A stretch of DNA of 11,027 nt, from contig CAMYMY010000075.1 in the NCBI GenBank assembly GCA_947259625.1, positions 1-11,027 of the forward strand, written 5' to 3'. Of the stretch, positions 7,457 through 11,027 are shown in pieces. This stretch comes from an uncultured Kiloniellales bacterium (lineage in GTDB: Bacteria; Pseudomonadota; Alphaproteobacteria; Kiloniellales; JAKSDN01). The stretch's first letter is position 1. Each line of letters starts with the position of its first letter. The translations under genes were made by a program, and so were the position numbers. The notes below the pieces were generated by a model, which saw only the letters and a program-made list of their open reading frames with translations, was not told the origin of the DNA and searched no databases.

Positions 7457-7720
7457 TTACCCCGTGCCGATGCGCGGTTGGCCGTCTTTCGGGGGGCCGA
7501 AGGTCTTGTCGAGAATGCGGCTGCTGTCCTCGGCGAGCATGATGCCGTCCGACAGGAGCTGGAGGATCTTGATGTTGTTCTCCAGGACCTGATGGGCTTC
7601 GGGCCGGTGATCGTCTACGATCTTGGTGGCGCGCAGGATGACCTCCTTGCGGATCGCCATGAGGATCTCCTCGAGCTTGTAGCCGCCGGGATTCTCCGCA
7701 TTCACCAGAAAGTGCGTCAT
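7457..7720 (-). CDS. Hypothetical 87-residue protein
   Basis: I do not recognise this protein. It begins MTHFLVNAENPGGYKLEEIL, then alternates charged and aliphatic residues in what should be two or three helices (about 15-38, 42-58 and 58-70), and ends in a Pro/Gly-rich tail (TFGPPKDGQPRIGTG). It has no signal peptide, membrane helix or Cys, so it is probably a small soluble cytoplasmic protein. A run near HQVLENNIKILQLLSDGI looks amphipathic and could support dimer or partner binding. The start ATG has only a weak GGGG about eight bases upstream. It stands alone, with 59 bases to the DUF6285 gene behind it and 117 bases to nrtS ahead. An alternative frame from 7739 reads as low-complexity shadow. 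The balanced composition and the AT-rich gap upstream support a real gene. Confidence 0.7.
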   Translation of the reverse strand: MTHFLVNAENPGGYKLEEILMAIRKEVILRATKIVDDHRPEAHQVLENNIKILQLLSDGIMLAEDSSRILDKTFGPPKDGQPRIGTG

Positions 7721-7739
7721 CGTCAGGCCCCAGGTCCAT

Positions 7740-7785
7740 TGTTAATATATAGCTCTTAGCATTAAGTGATTACCTAGGTCTAAAT
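7740..7785 (-). promoter_or_regulatory. AT-rich upstream region, possible promoter of the 87-residue gene
   Basis: This short segment is visibly richer in A and T than anything else in the window, and it immediately precedes the 87-residue gene. The minus strand contains TATATT (7749-7744), a fair -10, with TAATCA (7772-7767) 17 bases upstream as a poor -35 (three of six). An ACCTAGGT palindrome (7772-7779) overlaps this region. It probably separates transcription of the 87-residue gene from the acyl-CoA block behind it, but the promoter elements are not strong. Confidence 0.3.
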
Positions 7786-8157
7786 CCGGCCTCGGGCGAG
7801 CCGCTTCGGGTTGCTGAGCGCGAGACGCGCCGCGGCGTCCCGCTCGAGGATCTCGTGGACCCGCAGCTCGCCGTCCAGCCTGCCGGCGCGGATCTCCGCC
7901 GCCAGGCGCCGGTTGAGATTGCCGAGCGCGCCTTCGACGTCCTCCTCCGACGCCGGGCCGAGCAGGGCCTCCAGCGCCGTCCGCTCCGCCTCGCGTCCCG
8001 CCTCCCCGGCCTCCAGCTCGCGGGTCGCGATCGCCATGGCGCTGGCCACCATGAGGACGTCGTAGCGGCGGCTCTCCGGAAGCGCGCCGGCCAGCTCGTC
8101 GAGCAGGACCGAGCGGGCCTGGCGCAGCAGCTCCGCCCCGTCCGGACGGTCGCGCAT
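7780..8157 (-). CDS. DUF6285 protein (LvaB-type partner of the phosphotransferase)
   Basis: This 125-residue protein begins MRDRPDGAELLRQARSVLLD and is Arg/Glu/Ala/Leu-rich, without a signal peptide or membrane helix. It looks almost wholly helical. The opening (D-R-P, then a helix ending in a PESRRYDVLMVASAMAIATRE-type stretch at 27-47) and the position directly after an APH-type phosphotransferase are what I associate with DUF6285 proteins. In Pseudomonas putida the small protein LvaB occupies this place and is needed with the kinase LvaA to phosphorylate 4-hydroxyvaleryl-CoA, so a role as kinase partner is inferred here. Its ATG (8157-8155) shares a base with the kinase stop in TGATG, implying coupled translation in a fixed ratio. 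The frame is open farther upstream, but that portion lies within the kinase gene. Biochemical function of the domain is not known from sequence. Confidence 0.82.
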   Translation of the reverse strand: MRDRPDGAELLRQARSVLLDELAGALPESRRYDVLMVASAMAIATRELEAGEAGREAERTALEALLGPASEEDVEGALGNLNRRLAAEIRAGRLDGELRVHEILERDAAARLALSNPKRLARGRI

Positions 8158-8159
8158 CA
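8155..8159 (-). promoter_or_regulatory. TGATG stop-start overlap between kinase and DUF6285 genes
   Basis: The kinase TGA (8159-8157) and the DUF6285 ATG (8157-8155) share one base, giving TGATG on the minus strand. This is a standard termination-reinitiation junction and suggests the two proteins are made together. Confidence 0.8.
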
Positions 8160-9209
8160 CGCGGCCCTCCAGCGTTCGGGCGCGGTGACCCTTAGAATCT
8201 CGTGCTCCAGCTCCGCGGCGATTCGGCCGGTCAGCGCCAGGTCGAGCGAGGCCTCGCCGCCGGAGAGGTGCCGTTCGCCCTGCTGGAGCGCGATCACCGC
8301 CCAGCGGATATGCGCCACGGCCTCCCAGTAGGCGACGGCCTGGGGATCGACCCGCCGGCCGGAGGCCCGCTCGTAGCCGCGGTAGAAGGGTTCGCGCGGC
8401 GCGATTCCGCCGGCTTCGCGGTCGTCCCGGCCGAAGCGCCAGCACTTGGCGCAGAACCAGCCGAGGTCGCTCATCGGCTCGCCCCAGGCGCAGAACTCCC
8501 AGTCCAGGATGCCTGTCAGGCCGTGATCGCCGACCATATAGTTGCCGGTGCGGAAATCCTGATGCACCAGCACGACTTCGCCCGCCGCCGGCGCCTCGCG
8601 CTCGCACCAGCGCAGCCCCCATTCCAGCGCCGGGCGGGGGCGGCCGAGGGCGTCCAGGTGGCTCCGGTAGCGTCGGATAGCGTGCAGGGCCGGACTGCCT
8701 TCCGGCATTTCCAGGAACCCGAGGTCGGCGCGCGGCGGTACGATGGCGTGGATCTTCGCCAGCTCCTCGCCGAGCCGTTCGGCCAGGGCCGTCTTGTCGC
8801 CGGCCGGGCCCTCGTCCTTGACCAGCCGCCGTCCGACCGCCGTCCCGGCGAGCCGGCGCATAAGGTAGAAGGGCCGGCCCAGCACGCCGGTGTCCTCGCA
8901 GAGCCAGAGCGGCTCGGGCACCGTGACGCCGGCCGCGCGCGCCGTTTGGAGCAGCCGGAACTCCTCGGCCCGGCTCAGGCTGACCGCAACCCCCGAAGGC
9001 GCGTCGGTGCGCAGAACGAGCGCCTGCCGGCCCGCCCAGGGACCGCCGGTCACCACGGCGTCGATCAGCCAGTTCTCCTGGATCGCGCCGCCCGAGAGCG
9101 GCCGAGCGTCCTCGATCGCGATCGTCTCCGCCTCCGCCTTGTCGGCGAGAAAGCCTTCCAGGGCCTCCTTGAACGCCGCCAGGCGGGCCTCGGCCGGGGC
9201 CACGCTCAC
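8157..9209 (-). CDS. APH-type phosphotransferase (LvaA / ACAD11-kinase-like)
   Basis: This kinase-fold protein of about 350 residues has the aminoglycoside-phosphotransferase layout. An N-lobe opens with LSGGAIQENWL (about 38-48) and the ALVLRTD strand (about 63-69). The catalytic loop is HQDFRTGN (216-223, with Asp218 the likely base and Asn223 a metal ligand). ILDWEF (about 234-239) supplies the second metal Asp236. Proteins of this type next to acyl-CoA genes phosphorylate hydroxyacyl-CoAs (LvaA in Pseudomonas, the kinase domain of human ACAD10/11) rather than antibiotics, so resistance is unlikely. The frame extends to 9344, overlapping the SDR gene, and lacks any credible ATG. I place the start at GTG 9209, with GTG 9203 as an alternative; the upstream GGGG is a weak site. 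A 23-codon frame ends on this GTG. DUF6285 follows in TGATG overlap. Confidence 0.88.
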   Translation of the reverse strand: MSVAPAEARLAAFKEALEGFLADKAEAETIAIEDARPLSGGAIQENWLIDAVVTGGPWAGRQALVLRTDAPSGVAVSLSRAEEFRLLQTARAAGVTVPEPLWLCEDTGVLGRPFYLMRRLAGTAVGRRLVKDEGPAGDKTALAERLGEELAKIHAIVPPRADLGFLEMPEGSPALHAIRRYRSHLDALGRPRPALEWGLRWCEREAPAAGEVVLVHQDFRTGNYMVGDHGLTGILDWEFCAWGEPMSDLGWFCAKCWRFGRDDREAGGIAPREPFYRGYERASGRRVDPQAVAYWEAVAHIRWAVIALQQGERHLSGGEASLDLALTGRIAAELEHEILRVTAPERWRAA

Positions 9210-9277
9210 GACCGGCCCCGGGGCCCGCGGGTCCCGCGGCGCAGCTCTTGGGCCCCGGCGGAGAGGGTGACGTTCAT
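9206..9277 (-). other. Possible 23-codon leader ORF ending at the kinase GTG start
   Basis: In the gap between the SDR and kinase genes, an ATG at 9277-9275 opens a 23-codon frame, MNVTLSAGAQELRRGTRGPR then G-R-S, that ends at TGA 9208-9206. This overlaps the proposed GTG start of the kinase as GTGA, the geometry of translational coupling. No strong ribosome binding site precedes it. It could be a coupling leader, a hint that the kinase start is misplaced, or chance. Confidence 0.25.
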
Positions 9278-9303
9278 GTCGAAGGCTGTCCCGTCGTCCG
9301 GCT

Positions 9304-10074
9304 TCAAAGCCCGGCCGACTGGCCGCCGTCGACCACCACGACACTGCCGGTCATGTGACGCGAAGCCTCGGAGGCCAGCAGCAGCAACGCGCCGTCCAGG
9401 TCCTCGGGCCGGCCGAAGCGGCGCTGCGGGATGCGCTTCTTCAGCGCCTCGCCGGCCGGGCTGGTCAGGAACTCGCGGTTCAGGTCGGTCTCGACGTAAC
9501 CGGGCGCGAGCGCGTTGACCCGGATCCCGTCCCGCGCCAGGTCGACGGCGAGCGCCCGTGTCAGGTTGATCAGCGCCGCTTTCGAGGCGCAGTAGGCGGC
9601 CAGCTGCCCGGTCGCGGCGAGGCCCAGGATCGAGGCCACGTTGACGATCGAGCCGCCGTGACCCAGGCGGGCCATGTGGCGCGCGGTTTCCTGGGCCATC
9701 AGCCAGGCGCCCTTGAGATTGGTGTCCATCACCCGGTCCCAGTCTGCCTCGGCCAGGTCCAGGGCCGTGTCGACATGGGCGATGCCCGCATTGTTGATCA
9801 GGATCGATATCGGCCCCAGCTCGGTCTCAGCGGCCTCGACGCAGGCGCGTACGGACTCGGCGTCGGTCACGTCCAGGGCCACCGGCATGGCGCGCTCGTC
9901 GAAGGCCTCGATCTGGCGGGCCAGCTCGGCCAAGGCGTCGACCCGCCGCGCGGCCAGCGCCACCTTGGCCCCGGCCCGTGCCAGGGTGCGCGCGAAATGC
10001 CGGCCCAGGCCGCTGGACGCGCCGGTGACGATCGCCGCCTTGCCGGTCAGATCGAAGGGGTTGCCCGAGGTCAT
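9304..10074 (-). CDS. Short-chain dehydrogenase/reductase (SDR, classical; LvaD-like context)
   Basis: This 256-residue Rossmann-fold oxidoreductase has all classical SDR motifs: the cofactor loop TGASSGLG (17-24), LDVTD (67-71), NNAG (94-97), and the catalytic tetrad Asn119, Ser148, Tyr161 and Lys165 (YCASK). It also has the PGYVETDL segment (191-198) and the C-terminal VVVDGGQ. AARR after the second strand (41-44) puts Arg where NADP(H)-dependent members bind the phosphate, so NADPH is the likelier cofactor. In this gene neighbourhood it would interconvert a keto- and hydroxyacyl-CoA, as LvaD does for levulinyl-CoA and 4-hydroxyvaleryl-CoA; the substrate is inferred. The ATG lies four bases after the stop of the acyl-CoA synthetase, whose last codons contain an AGGGAG that can serve as ribosome binding site. 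Cytoplasmic; no signal or membrane helix. Confidence 0.93.
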   Translation of the reverse strand: MTSGNPFDLTGKAAIVTGASSGLGRHFARTLARAGAKVALAARRVDALAELARQIEAFDERAMPVALDVTDAESVRACVEAAETELGPISILINNAGIAHVDTALDLAEADWDRVMDTNLKGAWLMAQETARHMARLGHGGSIVNVASILGLAATGQLAAYCASKAALINLTRALAVDLARDGIRVNALAPGYVETDLNREFLTSPAGEALKKRIPQRRFGRPEDLDGALLLLASEASRHMTGSVVVVDGGQSAGL

Positions 10075-10078
10075 CGCG

Positions 10079-11027
10079 TTACAGCTCCCTGGCCTGGTCG
10101 CGCAGAACGAACTTCTGGATCTTGCCGGTCGAGGTCTTGGGCAGCGGCCCGAAGACCACGGTCTTCGGCGCCTTGAAGTGCGCCATGGCGTCGCGGCAGA
10201 ACGCGACGATCTCCTCCGCGGTAGCCGCTTCGCCCGGCTTCAGGGTGACGAAGGCGCAGGGGGTCTCGCCCCACTTGTCGTCCGGCCGGGCGACCACGGC
10301 GGCCTCCATCACCTTGGGGTGGCGGTAGAGCGTCTCCTCGATCTCCAAGCTGGAGATGTTCTCGCCGCCCGAGATGATGATGTCCTTGGAGCGGTCCTTG
10401 ACCTCGACGTAGCCGTCGGGATGGCGCACCGCCAGGTCGCCGGTGTGGAACCAGCCACCCTCGAACGCGCGCCGGGTGGCATCCGCATTCTTCAGATAGC
10501 CCTTCATCACCGTGTTGCCGCGCAGCATCAACTCGCCGAGGGTCTCGCCGTCCCAGGGCAGCTCCTCCACACTGTCGGGGTCGGCCACCATGACGTCTTC
10601 CAGGGTCAGGTAGTTGACCCCCTGACGCGCCATCAGGCCCGAACGTTCCTGCAAATCCAGGCCATCCCAGGCCGGCTGCCAGGCGCAGACCGTCGCCGGC
10701 CCGTAGGATTCGGTCAGGCCGTAGAGGTGCGTAACCCTGAACCCGATGTTCTCCATGGCCTCGATCACCGCGCTGGGCGGCGCGGCGCCGCCGGTCGCGA
10801 TCTCGACCGTTCGGCCGAACTTCACGGTCTTGGCCTCGGGCGCATGGGCCAGCGCGGTCAGGACGATGGGCGCGCCGCACATGTGGGTGACGCCGTGCTC
10901 GACGATCATCGGGTAGATCAGCGCCGGATCCACCTTGCGCAGGCAGACGTGGGTCGCCGCCGCCGCGGTCACCGCCCAGGTGAAGGTCCAGCCGTTGCAG
11001 TGGAACATCGGCAGGGTCCAGAGGTAG
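10079..11027 (-). CDS. Acyl-CoA synthetase, AMP-forming (partial, N terminus outside window)
   Basis: About 316 codons of an adenylate-forming ligase are present; the gene continues past the right edge, so roughly 40% of a typical 540-residue enzyme is missing. The visible part starts YLWTLPMFHCNGW, a segment typical of medium/long-chain acyl-CoA ligases. Counting from the Met at 11008, motifs in order are TGGAAPP (72-78), the YGLTES adenine-binding loop (96-101), HTGD (188-191), DRSKDIIISGGENIS (205-219) with the hinge Asp/Arg, and KTSTGKIQK near the C terminus, where Lys296 is the adenylation Lys. It should activate a carboxylic acid with ATP and CoA through an acyl-AMP. In this operon position it matches LvaE, which activates levulinate and related C4-C6 acids, but pocket residues needed to judge chain length are mostly off-window. 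The stop TAA lies four bases before the SDR ATG. Confidence 0.94.
   Translation of the reverse strand, partial: YLWTLPMFHCNGWTFTWAVTAAAATHVCLRKVDPALIYPMIVEHGVTHMCGAPIVLTALAHAPEAKTVKFGRTVEIATGGAAPPSAVIEAMENIGFRVTHLYGLTESYGPATVCAWQPAWDGLDLQERSGLMARQGVNYLTLEDVMVADPDSVEELPWDGETLGELMLRGNTVMKGYLKNADATRRAFEGGWFHTGDLAVRHPDGYVEVKDRSKDIIISGGENISSLEIEETLYRHPKVMEAAVVARPDDKWGETPCAFVTLKPGEAATAEEIVAFCRDAMAHFKAPKTVVFGPLPKTSTGKIQKFVLRDQAREL

Noticed and set aside
5858..7759. A 633-codon plus-strand open frame spanning the CoA-transferase, nrtS and the 87-residue gene
   Set aside because: It crosses several real genes and their gaps, and its product is Arg/Gly/Ala/Gln-rich without domains. It is a GC-bias artefact.
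8158..8622. A long N-terminal extension of the DUF6285 protein
   Set aside because: The extra residues are a shadow frame of the phosphotransferase and Arg/Gly-rich; the TGATG junction at 8155-8159 marks the true start.
8157..9209. Aminoglycoside resistance gene
   Set aside because: The fold is APH-like, but the neighbours (acyl-CoA synthetase, SDR, DUF6285) point to hydroxyacyl-CoA phosphorylation, and nothing suggests a mobile resistance context.
8202..9518. A 438-codon plus-strand frame opposite the phosphotransferase
   Set aside because: It lacks recognisable motifs and the minus strand carries HQDFRTGN and LDWEF in a complete kinase fold.
1..11027. CRISPR array, transposase, phage or integrase genes, tRNA
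   Set aside because: I saw no regularly spaced direct repeats, no transposase or integrase motifs and no tRNA-like cloverleaf; the region looks like ordinary metabolic chromosome.

Overview
The window is GC-rich, densely coding bacterial DNA, and every complete gene lies on the minus strand. The gene content (acyl-CoA enzymes, an RND efflux pair, a NrtS-type small membrane protein, a DUF6285 protein) and high G/C at third codon positions suggest an alphaproteobacterium, perhaps Rhodospirillales-like. That assignment is inference; there is no rRNA or other marker gene. I see no tRNA, CRISPR array, insertion sequence or phage gene, and no gene-free stretch longer than about 120 bases.

Reading in the direction of transcription (from the right edge leftwards), the first block (11027 to 7780) is a tight run: an acyl-CoA synthetase cut by the window edge, a short-chain dehydrogenase/reductase (4 bp gap), an APH-type phosphotransferase (about 94 bp gap, probable GTG start), and a DUF6285 protein whose ATG overlaps the kinase stop in TGATG. 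This set matches the LvaE, LvaD, LvaA and LvaB types of the levulinate / 4-hydroxyacyl-CoA pathway, in which a hydroxyacyl-CoA is phosphorylated so that the hydroxyl can be eliminated.

A middle block (7779 to 6971) is less dense and relatively AT-rich at its right end. It holds an 87-residue protein I do not recognise and a short NrtS-family membrane protein (nitrate/nitrite transport), with a candidate promoter, a palindrome and a hairpin between and after them. No other nitrogen genes are nearby.

The third block (6970 to 96) looks like a single transcription unit of four genes: a CaiB/BaiF class III CoA-transferase, an acyl-CoA dehydrogenase (14 bp gap), an RND membrane fusion protein (25 bp gap, strong AGGAGG), and a 1039-residue RND permease (ATGA overlap). 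Catabolic acyl-CoA enzymes therefore sit directly upstream of an efflux pump. No outer-membrane channel gene and no regulator is in view. The last 23 codons of an unidentified plus-strand gene end at 71, convergent with the permease.

The two acyl-CoA blocks may be functionally linked: the first lacks an acyl-CoA dehydrogenase (LvaC role) within view, and the third has one. The sequence alone does not show that they serve the same substrate.
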